A stretch of 64,000 bases of DNA, taken from positions 418,466 to 482,465 of the forward strand of contig JBDUYP010000007.1 of the NCBI GenBank assembly GCA_039944535.1, given 5' to 3'. Made by a program: the position numbers and the translations under genes. Under the pieces are notes generated by a model. That model saw nothing but the letters and a program-made list of their open reading frames with translations. It made no database searches and was not told the origin of the DNA. Source of the stretch: JAMZMI01 sp039944535. Its GTDB lineage: Bacteria; Bacteroidota; Bacteroidia; Cytophagales; Cyclobacteriaceae. Shown in pieces: positions 9,401-17,482 of this stretch (position 1 is its first letter; every line of letters begins with the position of its first letter).

Positions 9401-9976
9401 GGAGGTATAGGGTAGACTGTACCATTCTCGTCCGGAACTCAGAATGTTTTGTTCGTCAGGGTCGTTTACGATGTAGTCATGGAAAGTGCTGACAGTCGTA
9501 CCGGAAGTTGCCGGGTTGGCTTTATTTGTCACCCTCAAACCATCCTCTCCGCCGTAGGTGAGAAAGTAGTAGGTCGTGTCAGAATAATAATTGTTTTGGT
9601 GATTTACAGAACCATTAGAGAGTAACTGTGCCGTATGCGGGTTCTGACCATAAAAAAGAAAATAGTCACCATCATCCAAAGAGCCATCGGATTCACCAAC
9701 AGCATAAATGGCATTTTGAGGAGGGTCAGAATGACGGAAGACATCATTCTCCTGCGGAAGCATAGCTCCACCTTTCCCATATATTTTGACAGATTTGGGG
9801 TTGATAGCGGCGGTGCTAAGGCCCAATTCATTGGAAAGGAAATTTTTGTCAATTTTATATACTCCACTTTCCGTGACCCCAAGCTTATACCAGTTGCCAG
9901 CAGACAGTACGCTTTGTCCTGCACAAATAGTGGAGGCACCAAGCATCAAGGCTATATAACAAGCTTTTAGGTTCAT
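6497..9976 (-). CDS. porU: Type IX secretion sortase PorU (gingipain-like C25 protease)
   Basis: PorU is the cell-surface sortase of type IX secretion. It removes cargo C-terminal signals and links the cargo to A-LPS. The 1159-aa length is typical. There is a signal peptide (residues 1-20, ending TICAGQ), an N-terminal beta domain, then a C25 caspase-like domain with the catalytic dyad: H662 in DYLGHGG and C696 in TATCNFGVYDD. An Ig-like domain follows. The end is a type IX C-terminal domain with NYPNPV, SVYDLMGS and LDKGVYFYKLQV, as expected because PorU carries a non-cleaved CTD. porV follows after 35 bp. A good promoter lies upstream, inside the 3' end of pssA. Confidence 0.95.
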   Translation of the reverse strand: MNLKACYIALMLGASTICAGQSVLSAGNWYKLGVTESGVYKIDKNFLSNELGLSTAAINPKSVKIYGKGGAMLPQENDVFRHSDPPQNAIYAVGESDGSLDDGDYFLFYGQNPHTAQLLSNGSVNHQNNYYSDTTYYFLTYGGEDGLRVTNKANPATSGTTVSTFHDYIVNDPDEQNILSSGREWYSLPYTSAFGNKTEQSFTYNIPGIGDSIGAEIKLLGASLFAASFDVFLNMTEAANVPVKALSSNTYTDRGYEYPVFLSQENNTVEDLRLDIIFNENRVNGQTSQGHLDYFVLGFERSLALYDGQTHFRNRKTVNQNTTYNINIGDFSDFLIWNIGDPTIPQNQLYTTSGSTASFNQMASSQIEEYVIFDLSAPKTPEYFSKVQNQNIKSNLSADGIIVCAPQFLSEAQRLADFHQSNDGLNVEIVTPQQIYNEFSSGMQDVTAIRDYFRYLWINGGEKLKYGLLFGDGSYDYRWLNKRHPNNAYNSLPDQNFVPVYESRESLHKLYSHSSDDYFGFLEDDEGDWYEGDQTNTGAPIQSTVHDHTLDIGIGRIPVRTIEQAEDVVNKIIRYKTPNSYTLGKWRTQVAYLADDGDGNQHMEDVEYMNDILEDESPEYNSTRLYIDNFDQIGEDQESPDLIRAINERLEEGVLVMDYLGHGGSNVLMQEEVIDVSLISDLSNRHKLPLFVTATCNFGVYDDPSKVSGAEEFLLHPNGGAIALLTTTRAVYASTNKLVNAAFHESVFLRENGKHLRLGDVMRLTKNNSLRGPINRNFALLGDPMLTLNYPEYEIKFDDLDTTLDTLSALETVTITGKVYDNTAVLETFNGTATITLWDIPRDKLTKGLDNPEQPKKGLPGEVNDPFEYQEQDNALYRGDVSVALGIFEATFVMPKNSSYKYEKGRLTAYAISEESMIDASGASRNVVLGGTASAVADDTPPVIIETYINEPDFINGDVVGPSSLFVARISDESGINISSNGFNQSLTLTLNDTLIISLNDYYTATKDDYTSGSIVYPIKNFDKGTYKGQLKIWDTHNNYSTKYVEFKVSDQPKIRLFSAMNYPNPVTDSGETTFTFKHDRQGEALVVKISVYDLMGSKASEWIYELDDVTDTVDNLTRLLTNQNGERLDKGVYFYKLQVTSTIDGASNQVINRLIINN

Positions 9977-10003
9977 GACAAAATCTCAACGAGGTTTGCG
10001 AAG

Positions 10004-10036
10004 CAAAATTATCTAAACGTTTGTTGGATAAACAAA
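10004..10036 (-). promoter_or_regulatory. Promoter of porU (TTTG-N21-TAATTTTG)
   Basis: On the minus strand TTTG (10033-10036) is followed after 21 bp by TAATTTTG (10004-10011), a full match to the Bacteroidota -33/-7 pattern. It ends 27 bp before the porU ATG. Most of it lies inside the last codons of pssA, so porU can be expressed separately from the upstream lipid gene. Confidence 0.6.
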
Positions 10037-10684
10037 ATTCCCAATTACAGATAAGACAATATAGGCCGGGATGATGATGACAATGCCTGAAATGCCGTGA
10101 ATTAAAAATGCTGCTACCCCAATCAATAAGATCAAATAACGAAAGATGTTTTGCTTAAACCCATAATTTTTAAACTTCAGCGCGATCATAGGTATATCAG
10201 CAACCATCAAGAGGCATGAAGCAAGTGTTATTATGAGCAGTCCCCAACCTGGGATGGTATATGGTATAAAAGTGAGCGAAGTAATCATGATTGCATTGGC
10301 CGGAGTGGGCAGCCCCAGAAACTGGTTTTCCTGCCTTGTGTCCACATTGAATTTCGCCAGCCTTATTGCCGAAAATGGAGCTATCAAAATGCCGAGATAG
10401 CTTAGTGTAAGCGGAGACAGGTCGCTGGTGGCGATGGTTCCCTGCATATACAGAGCGGGCAAAAGGCCAAAAGATATCATGTCAGCCAAAGAATCCAGTT
10501 GCTTGCCGATATTCGATTTTACGTTTAGCAACCTTGCGGCAAACCCATCAAAAAAGTCAAATAATGCAGCTATGAGCACGAAATAGATGGCATTCCACAG
10601 ATCGCCTTTCACAATCGAAATACACCCCAAAACCCCAACAAGGAGATTCAGACAGGTTATTAAATTTGGGATGTGTTTTTTCAT
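10013..10684 (-). CDS. pssA: CDP-diacylglycerol--serine O-phosphatidyltransferase
   Basis: PssA joins L-serine to CDP-diacylglycerol to give phosphatidylserine, the precursor of phosphatidylethanolamine, in the inner membrane. The 223-aa protein has 6-8 hydrophobic segments. It carries the full CDP-alcohol phosphotransferase motif DGxxAR(x8)GxxxDxxxD: D46, G47, A50, R51, G60, D64 and D68. The serine-transferase assignment (rather than phosphatidylglycerophosphate synthase) rests on its short eight-helix form and the N terminus KKHIPNLITCLNLLVG, typical of Bacteroidota PssA. Its ATG sits immediately beside the stop of the upstream hydrolase gene, so the two are probably cotranscribed. Confidence 0.9.
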   Translation of the reverse strand: MKKHIPNLITCLNLLVGVLGCISIVKGDLWNAIYFVLIAALFDFFDGFAARLLNVKSNIGKQLDSLADMISFGLLPALYMQGTIATSDLSPLTLSYLGILIAPFSAIRLAKFNVDTRQENQFLGLPTPANAIMITSLTFIPYTIPGWGLLIITLASCLLMVADIPMIALKFKNYGFKQNIFRYLILLIGVAAFLIHGISGIVIIIPAYIVLSVIGNFVYPTNV

Positions 10685-11322
10685 CAGGCTTTTACGAATG
10701 GGTTGTTAATCTTTTCAAAACCTATGGTGGTCTCAGGCCCATGACCGGGAAAAACTGTTGTTTCATCGGGTAGCGTATATAGCTTTTCGCGGATGTTCTG
10801 GAGCAGCAGCTGGTGGTCTCCTCCAGGCAGATCCGTCCGACCTATACTTTGCTTGAACAAAACATCACCACCAATTAGGATATTATGCTCTTTGCAATAA
10901 AAAACCTGATGCCCAGGCGAGTGGCCGGGAGCTTCCAGTACCTGCATTTTTACGCCACTTATCTCAATGGTTTCACCTTCTTTGATCAGCCTATCAGTTT
11001 CGCCTTTCGTGTATTGCTGAATACCCCATTGCGGACTATAGGCTGATACTGCTTCATAGTTGGCCACTTCGTTTTCAGGTATCCACAATTCACATCCAAA
11101 ATGATCCTTGAGATAATAGTTGCCCAGGACATGATCTATGTGACAATGTGTATTTAATATGAATTTGACTTTCAGGCCTTCACCCTCAATAAATCCAATG
11201 ATTTCATCACGTTCGTATTTCTCGTAGCACCCTGGATCTATAATGATACACTCATTTTCATCACCGATCAGGAGATAGGTGTTTTCATAAAAAGGGTTAA
11301 ATACGAAAGATTTAATTTTCAT
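10684..11322 (-). CDS. Metallo-beta-lactamase-fold hydrolase, glyoxalase II-like
   Basis: A 212-aa MBL-fold hydrolase with the zinc motif HxHxDH at H59, H61, D63 and H64 (THCHIDHVLGN), a later histidine in APGHSPGHQ, the bridging aspartate in GGDVLF, and the closing PGHGPETT. The short single-domain form resembles the YcbL/glyoxalase II-like group, which hydrolyses thioesters; the real substrate is unknown. I use ATG at 11322 rather than an upstream start at 11454. The upstream one would add 44 residues without domain homology and would overlap the divergent FAD gene. Translation from 11322 gives MKIKSFVFNPFYENTYLL, the standard family N terminus. Its stop overlaps the pssA start by one base. 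Confidence 0.88.
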   Translation of the reverse strand: MKIKSFVFNPFYENTYLLIGDENECIIIDPGCYEKYERDEIIGFIEGEGLKVKFILNTHCHIDHVLGNYYLKDHFGCELWIPENEVANYEAVSAYSPQWGIQQYTKGETDRLIKEGETIEISGVKMQVLEAPGHSPGHQVFYCKEHNILIGGDVLFKQSIGRTDLPGGDHQLLLQNIREKLYTLPDETTVFPGHGPETTIGFEKINNPFVKA

Positions 11323-11373
11323 GTCGTTTGTAGCAATCTGAATTCCTGCAAATTTGCGTAAAATAAGCGAGTC

Positions 11374-12420
11374 TTGAAGAAAGTTGATTATCTCATTGTA
11401 GGACAAGGAATAGCCGGAACGCTGTTGGCCTGGGAGCTGAAGAAGTCGGGCCAAAGCATTTTTGTGCTCAACAAAGAAACGGAAAATACTTCTTCGAATA
11501 AGGCTGGAGGCCTTTACAACCCCATTACTGGAAGGAAAATGGTGAAAACATGGCTTGCCGATGAGATTTTCCCAACACTAGAAACTTATTACGCTGACCT
11601 TGAAAAAGAACTTGGAGCGTCATTTCTTTTCCCAAAAGCCATCTACAGGCCATTTTTCAATATAGAAGAACAAAACGACTGGCAGGGAAAAGCCTCGGCG
11701 GATGAGTTTAGTAGATATATTAAAAGTCTGCACCACTCATCTTTGGGAATTGATGGCGTAGAAGATCCATTTGGAGGCCTGGAGCTGCAGATGTCAGGCT
11801 CTGTGGATTTGCCGATTTTGATACGGCAGGCAAGAAAACACTTGCAGAGTAGGGGAGAATATGCTGCTGAGGTGTTTGAATATGAACAGTTGGAACTATT
11901 GAAATCTGGAGTCAGGTATAAGAATTTCGAAGCAAATCGCGTTGTGTTTTGTGAAGGGCCTGATGCCACCAGCAATCCGCTGACCAACCATCTCCCCTTT
12001 AAACCAGTGAAAGGCGAGTTGCTCAAAATCAGAACTGCATTGTCGGGGGAACAAATTGTTAACAGAGGTGTTTTTATCTTACCAAAAGAGGGTTTCTTTA
12101 AGGTAGGGTCAACTTATGATCATGCACGGCTAGATCATGAACCCACTGAAGCTGGACGAAAAAATATTACAGAGCGCCTGGCTAAAATTTATAAAAACGA
12201 TTTTGAGGTAGTGGACCATACAGCAGGGGTGCGTCCTGCTACCTTTGACCGAAGACCATTTGTCGGCATGTTGGGTTCGCATCAACAAATAGGTGTGTTT
12301 AATGGTTTTGGAACAAAAGGCGTTTCCTTAGTTCCTTTTTTTGCAACCCAGTTTGTAAATTACTTGTTAGGTAAAGGTGAACTTTACCCGGAGGTTGATC
12401 TCCGCAGAGTGGAGAAATGA
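11374..12420 (+). CDS. FAD-dependent oxidoreductase (DAO family)
   Basis: A 348-aa flavoprotein of the D-amino-acid oxidase/glycine oxidase type. The N-terminal FAD-binding Rossmann motif is VDYLIVGQGIAGTLLAWEL (GxGxxG), followed by the second-strand segment FVLNKE. Near the C terminus AGVRPATFDRRPFVG and FNGFGTKGVSLVPFFA complete the FAD site. The start is TTG at 11374; no ATG lies between it and the Rossmann motif. DAO enzymes oxidise amines or amino acids; the substrate cannot be told from sequence. The stop overlaps the ATG of the next gene (ATGA), so they are probably translationally coupled. It is divergent from the MBL hydrolase, 51 bp away. Confidence 0.85.
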   Translation: MKKVDYLIVGQGIAGTLLAWELKKSGQSIFVLNKETENTSSNKAGGLYNPITGRKMVKTWLADEIFPTLETYYADLEKELGASFLFPKAIYRPFFNIEEQNDWQGKASADEFSRYIKSLHHSSLGIDGVEDPFGGLELQMSGSVDLPILIRQARKHLQSRGEYAAEVFEYEQLELLKSGVRYKNFEANRVVFCEGPDATSNPLTNHLPFKPVKGELLKIRTALSGEQIVNRGVFILPKEGFFKVGSTYDHARLDHEPTEAGRKNITERLAKIYKNDFEVVDHTAGVRPATFDRRPFVGMLGSHQQIGVFNGFGTKGVSLVPFFATQFVNYLLGKGELYPEVDLRRVEK

Positions 12421-15400
12421 TTTATATGAAGAGAGTTCTGGTTTCGATGGCGTTAATTCTAGGTTTTGCTTTTTCAGCATCGGCCCAGTATTACTATACC
12501 GAGTTCGGTCAAAACCGCATTCAGTATAAGAAATTCGACTGGTACTTTTACTCTACCAATAATTTTGAGGTTTACTATTACTCCGGCGGTCATCAGTATG
12601 CGCTGCAGGCTTTGGATTTTTTGGAGGAGGAATTTGTGGAACTTACAGACATTCTTGGCTATGCGCCCTACACCAAAACAAAGATTTTCATCTACAATTC
12701 CGTTCAGGACATTCAGCAGAGCAACATTGGAGTTGGGGGAGATGTGTTTACAATAGGTGGTAAAACCGATTTTGTAAAACTTCAGGTAGAGCTTGCACAC
12801 CCAGGTGGAGCATTGGCATTTAAGCAGAAGATGGTAGAGAAGCTGGCCGAGATCCTCATCAACGACATGATGTTTGGAGGTAGTCTGGCGGAGATTTTCC
12901 AAAACTCCTACCTACTGGCACTTCCTGAGTGGTTCATCGGCGGAGCATCTCGGTATCTGGCCTATGGCTGGTCAGAAGATATGGATGATTATGTGAGAGA
13001 CTATCTGTCCAGAAAAAAAATCAATAGAAATCTGAAGCTTCAGGGAGAAGATGCGGCGCTCGTAGGGCAGTCCATTTGGAACTTCATAGCCATCAAGTAT
13101 GGGGAAGGAAACATTTCAAATATCCTAAACCTGACCCGAATCATCAGAAATGAAGAAAATAGTATTGCCAGCACGCTAGGTATCGATTTTAAGCAGCTGC
13201 TAAAAGACTGGAGGGAGTACTATCAGGTTCAAACCGAAGAAATTGCCAAAAGCTACAGAGTGCCTGAAGAGAATGAAGAAGTGGCTTCTTACAGAAACCC
13301 GAATGTACATATCGGTCATACCGAAATGAATTCGACTGGCGACAAAGCAGCTTACACTTATCATAAAAATGGGAAGTATGAGGTGATCGTGGCTGATCTC
13401 ACCTCAGGCAGACAAACTCGGGTGATGGACGGAGGTTATTTGATCAATGGTCAGGAGATCGATTATAATCTTCCCCTGATCGATTGGCAAAATGACCATA
13501 CTCTGGGGGTACTGTACTTCAAAAGGGGGTACCTATATCTGGCTACTTACGACCTGGCTACTGGTGAAAGACTTCAAAAGCCCCTGACACGATTCAATCA
13601 GATAGAGAGTTTTTCGTTCAATGACAATGGTAAACTGGCCGTGATAAGTGGAGATGTGGATGGGAAAAATGACCTCTTCCTGGTGAGTATGAGGAGAAAT
13701 GCGCTAAAGCGAATTACAGATGATCATTTTGATGATTTGGATCCGGCGTTTGTTCCCGGAAGTGCGGCAGTGGTGTTCAGTTCCAATAGGGTGACGGATT
13801 CCGTAAAAGTTTCTGACGTCAAGCTCAAAGACATTGGCAATGTTTACAACCTTTTTATTTACAATCTGGATACTACCACAAATGAGTTTGTCAGGCTCAC
13901 GAATACCTTTAGTAAAGACCTGAAACCAATCCCAAAAGACCGGCAGACCTTTTATTATTTAAGTGACCAAAAAGGGCTAAACAATATTTACAAATACAGT
14001 TTACAAGATTCCACCTTTATCCAGGTAAGCAATTATCAGTACAACGTTCGGGATTACGATATTTCGGCAGGTGCGGATGACATTGCCTATGTCATGCTCG
14101 AAAACGGGCGTGAGCGCGTATTTGTTGACAATCAAGCTGATTTGAGTACACAGACTTTCACTCCTCAAACAGCCAGAAAGAGGCTGGAGCAGGCACGATT
14201 TGTGGTGAGCAGGCTACCCAAAATCAGCGTGAAAGCGGAACAAATCTCTGAGCCGATTATTGTTGAGGATGAATTTTCGGAGGCAGATTCTCTCCTCCTG
14301 CCGGATGCGTTCTTTTTTTCGGATACTGACAGCATTGCTAACGAGGGTGTTGAAGAAAATCTTATTTCGGAAGAAGATGATGATTTTATCGACATTGACA
14401 ACTATGAGTTTGAAGATGAGAAAAAGCCAGAATACCGACCAGAATCCTTTTTCTCCAATTACCGAAAATTTGAGCGCAAATCGCGAGTGCTAGGGCCTAT
14501 TGGCTATGAACCACGATTTAGTTTTAGCAACCTTGTCACGTCTGCGGCGGTAGACCCTATCAGAGGATTTTCGTTTCTTTTAGAGTCTGAGATCAGTGAT
14601 ATTTTGGAAAATCACAGGCTTACGGGAGGAGTGCTCGTTACTACGGATTTCACCAGTGGAGATATATATGCCGAGTATGACTATCTCAAATATTGGATGG
14701 ACTTCAGGCTGAGAATGGATCGCAAAGTGTATTTGTTTAAGGGGGCGGAGACAGATCAGGAGCCGCGGCAAAAGTACACATTGAGCAAAATTGAACTGGC
14801 GGCAGCTTTGCCTTTGTCAAACACTTTCAGACTGGAAGTAGCACCGATTGTGGCGATTACGAACTTTGAAAATCTACAAAGTGATTACGTGATAGGCAAT
14901 CCGGACGCAGCAGACTATGCTCCTGACAAGACCGTGACTTTCTTCGGGGGAAAAGGCGCCATGATTCTAGACAATACCATTGAGCGCGGATTCAATATTT
15001 ATCAGGGGACAAAAGGGAAAATTGAATACACCAATTACTACTCGTTCCAAACCCCAGAGCGAAACTTCAGCCGTATTGTTGCTGATCTTAGACATTACCA
15101 AAAATTACACAAAGAAATAACACTGGCAGGCCGCTTGTACTACGGTCGCTCTATGGGAAATAACCCTCAAAACTTTATGATTGGGGGGATGCAAAACTGG
15201 ATATTCCAACAGCAGGCATCTCAGGGCACAAATGATCCCCTTGAGATTCTAGACAGCAATGAAGACGCTACCTACCTCAACTATAAGGATAATTCCAACA
15301 TCCTTTTCACCGAGTTTGTGACAAACCTGAGAGGGTTCGATTTGAATGAAGCCTACGGATCCAATGCGCTGGTTTTCAACGCAGAGTTGAGAGTGCCGCT

Positions 15401-15737
15401 GTTCAGATATTTTTCAAGGGCACCTATTACCTCCAATTTTCTGAGGAACTTTCAGCTTATTGGTTTCTACGATTTTGGGTCTGCCTGGAGCGGAAAATCT
15501 CCGATATTCAATGATGTAGTTATCACTAAAACATACAAGCCTAGCGAGGATACCGGGTCTGCTTCACCATTTAGCGCGGAGATCGCCAGCTTTCAAAATC
15601 CATGGTTGGCGGGCTATGGGTGGGGACTCAGAACAGTCTTTCTGGGCTACTACCTCAAGCTGGATGTAGCCAAGCCTATTCAGGATTATAAGGTGGGTTC
15701 TACTCGTATTTACCTTACTATTGGATTAGATTTCTAA
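12417..15737 (+). CDS. Pseudo-gluzincin / beta-propeller / outer-membrane barrel protein (TolB-like)
   Basis: This 1106-aa protein has three visible parts. After a signal peptide (ending SASAQ), residues about 25-260 resemble the peptidase MA-like (gluzincin) domain, with YTEFGQNRIQYKKFDWYFY and LPEWFIGGASRYLAYG. Where HExxH is expected the sequence reads KLAEILINDMMFG, so it looks inactive. Residues about 290-600 hold WD40/PD40 propeller repeats such as DLDPAFVPGSAAVVFSSNR, which is why homologues are often labelled TolB. An acidic linker (about 615-680) leads to a C-terminal BamA/TamA-like barrel ending in YLTIGLDF. I infer an outer-membrane protein with a large periplasmic part; the role is unknown. 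An in-frame ATG at 12426 is an alternative start. Confidence 0.75.
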   Translation: MIYMKRVLVSMALILGFAFSASAQYYYTEFGQNRIQYKKFDWYFYSTNNFEVYYYSGGHQYALQALDFLEEEFVELTDILGYAPYTKTKIFIYNSVQDIQQSNIGVGGDVFTIGGKTDFVKLQVELAHPGGALAFKQKMVEKLAEILINDMMFGGSLAEIFQNSYLLALPEWFIGGASRYLAYGWSEDMDDYVRDYLSRKKINRNLKLQGEDAALVGQSIWNFIAIKYGEGNISNILNLTRIIRNEENSIASTLGIDFKQLLKDWREYYQVQTEEIAKSYRVPEENEEVASYRNPNVHIGHTEMNSTGDKAAYTYHKNGKYEVIVADLTSGRQTRVMDGGYLINGQEIDYNLPLIDWQNDHTLGVLYFKRGYLYLATYDLATGERLQKPLTRFNQIESFSFNDNGKLAVISGDVDGKNDLFLVSMRRNALKRITDDHFDDLDPAFVPGSAAVVFSSNRVTDSVKVSDVKLKDIGNVYNLFIYNLDTTTNEFVRLTNTFSKDLKPIPKDRQTFYYLSDQKGLNNIYKYSLQDSTFIQVSNYQYNVRDYDISAGADDIAYVMLENGRERVFVDNQADLSTQTFTPQTARKRLEQARFVVSRLPKISVKAEQISEPIIVEDEFSEADSLLLPDAFFFSDTDSIANEGVEENLISEEDDDFIDIDNYEFEDEKKPEYRPESFFSNYRKFERKSRVLGPIGYEPRFSFSNLVTSAAVDPIRGFSFLLESEISDILENHRLTGGVLVTTDFTSGDIYAEYDYLKYWMDFRLRMDRKVYLFKGAETDQEPRQKYTLSKIELAAALPLSNTFRLEVAPIVAITNFENLQSDYVIGNPDAADYAPDKTVTFFGGKGAMILDNTIERGFNIYQGTKGKIEYTNYYSFQTPERNFSRIVADLRHYQKLHKEITLAGRLYYGRSMGNNPQNFMIGGMQNWIFQQQASQGTNDPLEILDSNEDATYLNYKDNSNILFTEFVTNLRGFDLNEAYGSNALVFNAELRVPLFRYFSRAPITSNFLRNFQLIGFYDFGSAWSGKSPIFNDVVITKTYKPSEDTGSASPFSAEIASFQNPWLAGYGWGLRTVFLGYYLKLDVAKPIQDYKVGSTRIYLTIGLDF

Positions 15738-15742
15738 ATTTG
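15735..15742 (+). promoter_or_regulatory. Possible -7 box of yicC (TAAATTTG)
   Basis: TAAATTTG matches TAnnTTTG and overlaps the stop codon of the preceding gene, ending 3 bp before the ATG at 15746. If used, the transcript would start at or next to the start codon. A chance match is quite possible. Confidence 0.25.
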
Positions 15743-15745
15743 CAG

Positions 15746-16618
15746 ATGCTTTTATCTATGACGGGTTTTGGAGCTGCAGAGGTTTCAACCCAAACTCACC
15801 TTGTGAAGGTGGAAATAAGATCACTCAACAGTAAGTTTCTTGATATCAACATGCGGCTCCCCAGAGAGCTCTCCGAAAAGGAATTATTCATTCGAAATCT
15901 CATAGGAAAACACCTGGGTAGAGGAAAGGTCAACTTTGCCATTGATCTGGCGCCTGTGGACTTGCAGGAGCCTACTGTGCAGATCAACGATCATCTCTTC
16001 AAGAGTTACTATCAAAAGTTTACGGATTTGGCCGAAGGGGTCGGAGCGAATACTTCAGATGTGTTCAAACTAGCCCTGCAGGCGCCAGATGTCATCACCA
16101 ACGATGAAAGCGCTGAAATCGCCGATTGGGAGAGTATTGTGAAGGTGATAGAAACTGCCCTGACAAATTGCAATGAATTCAGAAGTCAGGAAGGCGCAGC
16201 ACTTCAGAAAAAATTGGACCAATACATAAGTGTAATCAAAGAAGCATTGGCTGAGGTGGCTGAGCAGGACGATAAGCGAATCAAGCAAATAAAAGAAAGA
16301 ATCTCTGCTAGTCTCGACGAAATCAAAGAGAAGGTGCAGGTAGATCAGAATCGTTTTGAACAGGAATTGATCTACTATATAGAGAAGATTGACATTACGG
16401 AAGAGAAGGTGAGGCTAGCCGGTCATCTGGACTTTTTCCTTCAGGTAATGCAAGACACAGAATCGCAGGGGAAGAAGCTCGGTTTCATATCGCAGGAGAT
16501 AGGTAGAGAAATCAATACCATTGGTGCCAAAGCCAACGACGCGGTGATACAAAGAGCCGTAGTTCGTATGAAGGACGAGCTTGAAAAAATCAAGGAGCAA
16601 TCCATGAACATTCTATAA
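15746..16618 (+). CDS. yicC: YicC-family endoribonuclease
   Basis: YicC/YloC proteins are oligomeric endoribonucleases; E. coli YicC is linked to turnover of the small RNA RyhB. The N terminus MLLSMTGFGAAEV matches the family signature (SMTGFGxA). The middle holds long helices, and the C-terminal signature EKVRLAGHLDFFLQVMQ, GKKLGFISQEIGREINTIGAKAND is complete. The 290-aa length is normal. I start at ATG 15746; a TTG two codons earlier is less likely. It follows the barrel protein after 8 bp, so cotranscription is likely. The gene ends before a large inverted repeat that separates it from the convergent DUF2911 gene. Confidence 0.92.
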   Translation: MLLSMTGFGAAEVSTQTHLVKVEIRSLNSKFLDINMRLPRELSEKELFIRNLIGKHLGRGKVNFAIDLAPVDLQEPTVQINDHLFKSYYQKFTDLAEGVGANTSDVFKLALQAPDVITNDESAEIADWESIVKVIETALTNCNEFRSQEGAALQKKLDQYISVIKEALAEVAEQDDKRIKQIKERISASLDEIKEKVQVDQNRFEQELIYYIEKIDITEEKVRLAGHLDFFLQVMQDTESQGKKLGFISQEIGREINTIGAKANDAVIQRAVVRMKDELEKIKEQSMNIL

Positions 16619-16641
16619 AGAAGGCGTCATTGAGAGTGAAA

Positions 16642-16689
16642 CGAAGCGATCTTAGCCCTGATTCTGGTGAATTGGTTAAGATCGCTTCG
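16642..16689. repeat. Inverted repeat with 16-bp arms, REP-like, between convergent genes
   Basis: The left arm CGAAGCGATCTTAGCC (16642-16657) pairs with the right arm GGTTAAGATCGCTTCG (16674-16689). One G-T position interrupts an otherwise perfect match; the loop is 16 nt. The flank GTCATTGAGAG on the left resembles the ends of dispersed palindromes I recall from other bacterial genomes (GTCATTGCGAG...GAAGC...). It could work as a bidirectional terminator for yicC and the DUF2911 gene, but there is no T-run. Confidence 0.7.
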
Positions 16690-16707
16690 GTCTCTATTGT
16701 TGTTGGA

Positions 16708-17235
16708 CTATTGTGAAATCGAGAATTCCACGACTGTGGCTCCCCATTTCAAAGATGTTTTTCCGCTATCGTCAATGTTAATGGTAAACTTCTCAACGGA
16801 AGTATCTCCAGTTTTTGCATCTGCGGTAACTCTCAGAACGTCTTTCGAAGGATCGTAATCGTATGCTCCCCACTGATCCCAAACCTCATTGAAGATGATG
16901 GTCCAATCAGACTTGTTATTGATGGTAAAAAATCCATACTTACCCTTTTTCAGGGTTTTGCCATTCACCTTCACATCGTCCGAAACTTCTATCCATGCTG
17001 CTTCATTGGCACCTGTTCTCCACACTTTTCCGGATTCGGTGAGCTTGAAAAGGTCTCTGCCTTTTAGTGATGGCTGACTATAGTCAATGGTGACTGTAGT
17101 GCCATCAACAGTCGCTGTAGCCTGAGCTGGCGGACTGGGTCTTTTGCTTTTGTCCTTCTGAGCTTGCGCGGCAAAGGAGGCGGCACAAATGAGCATAATG
17201 AATGCTATTACTTTAAAGTAGACTTGTTTTTTCAT
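16708..17235 (-). CDS. DUF2911 domain protein, exported
   Basis: A 175-aa protein with a signal peptide (residues 1-25, ending SFAAQAQ) and one DUF2911 domain. The visible signature is VDYSQPSLKGR-like (TIDYSQPSLKGRDLF), then VWRTGANEAAWIEVSDDV, GKYGFFTINNKSDWTIIFN and WGAYDYDPSKDVLRV. DUF2911 proteins are common periplasmic or surface proteins of Bacteroidota with no known activity. The gene stands alone, convergent with yicC and divergent from the hypothetical at 17483. Confidence 0.88.
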   Translation of the reverse strand: MKKQVYFKVIAFIMLICAASFAAQAQKDKSKRPSPPAQATATVDGTTVTIDYSQPSLKGRDLFKLTESGKVWRTGANEAAWIEVSDDVKVNGKTLKKGKYGFFTINNKSDWTIIFNEVWDQWGAYDYDPSKDVLRVTADAKTGDTSVEKFTINIDDSGKTSLKWGATVVEFSISQ

Positions 17236-17482
17236 GAGAATAATCTTTTGTTTTGTGACATTAGTAACGGTAGAAAGGTGCTACGGATAACGAAAGTCAG
17301 AGAACTTTGTTCTGAAAGCCGTCTCCACGACATAGAGGAGGTTATGGCTATTGAACATTTGATTTCATAAGTTTTAAAGTGAAATATCAAATTCACTGTT
17401 ATCTTGTTCGCGCGATTCTTGATTTACAGGGCTTAACCCCCAAAATGAGGGAAATGATTAAATTGTATGAAAATCTAGACAC

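Noticed and set aside
7991..9970. Several plus-strand open frames of 80-130 codons inside porU
   Set aside because: They are antisense shadows with no recognisable domains; porU carries the C25 dyad and a CTD on the other strand.
11323..11454. N-terminal extension of the MBL hydrolase to 11454
   Set aside because: The extra 44 residues match nothing in the family and overlap the divergent FAD oxidoreductase gene; ATG 11322 gives the family N terminus.
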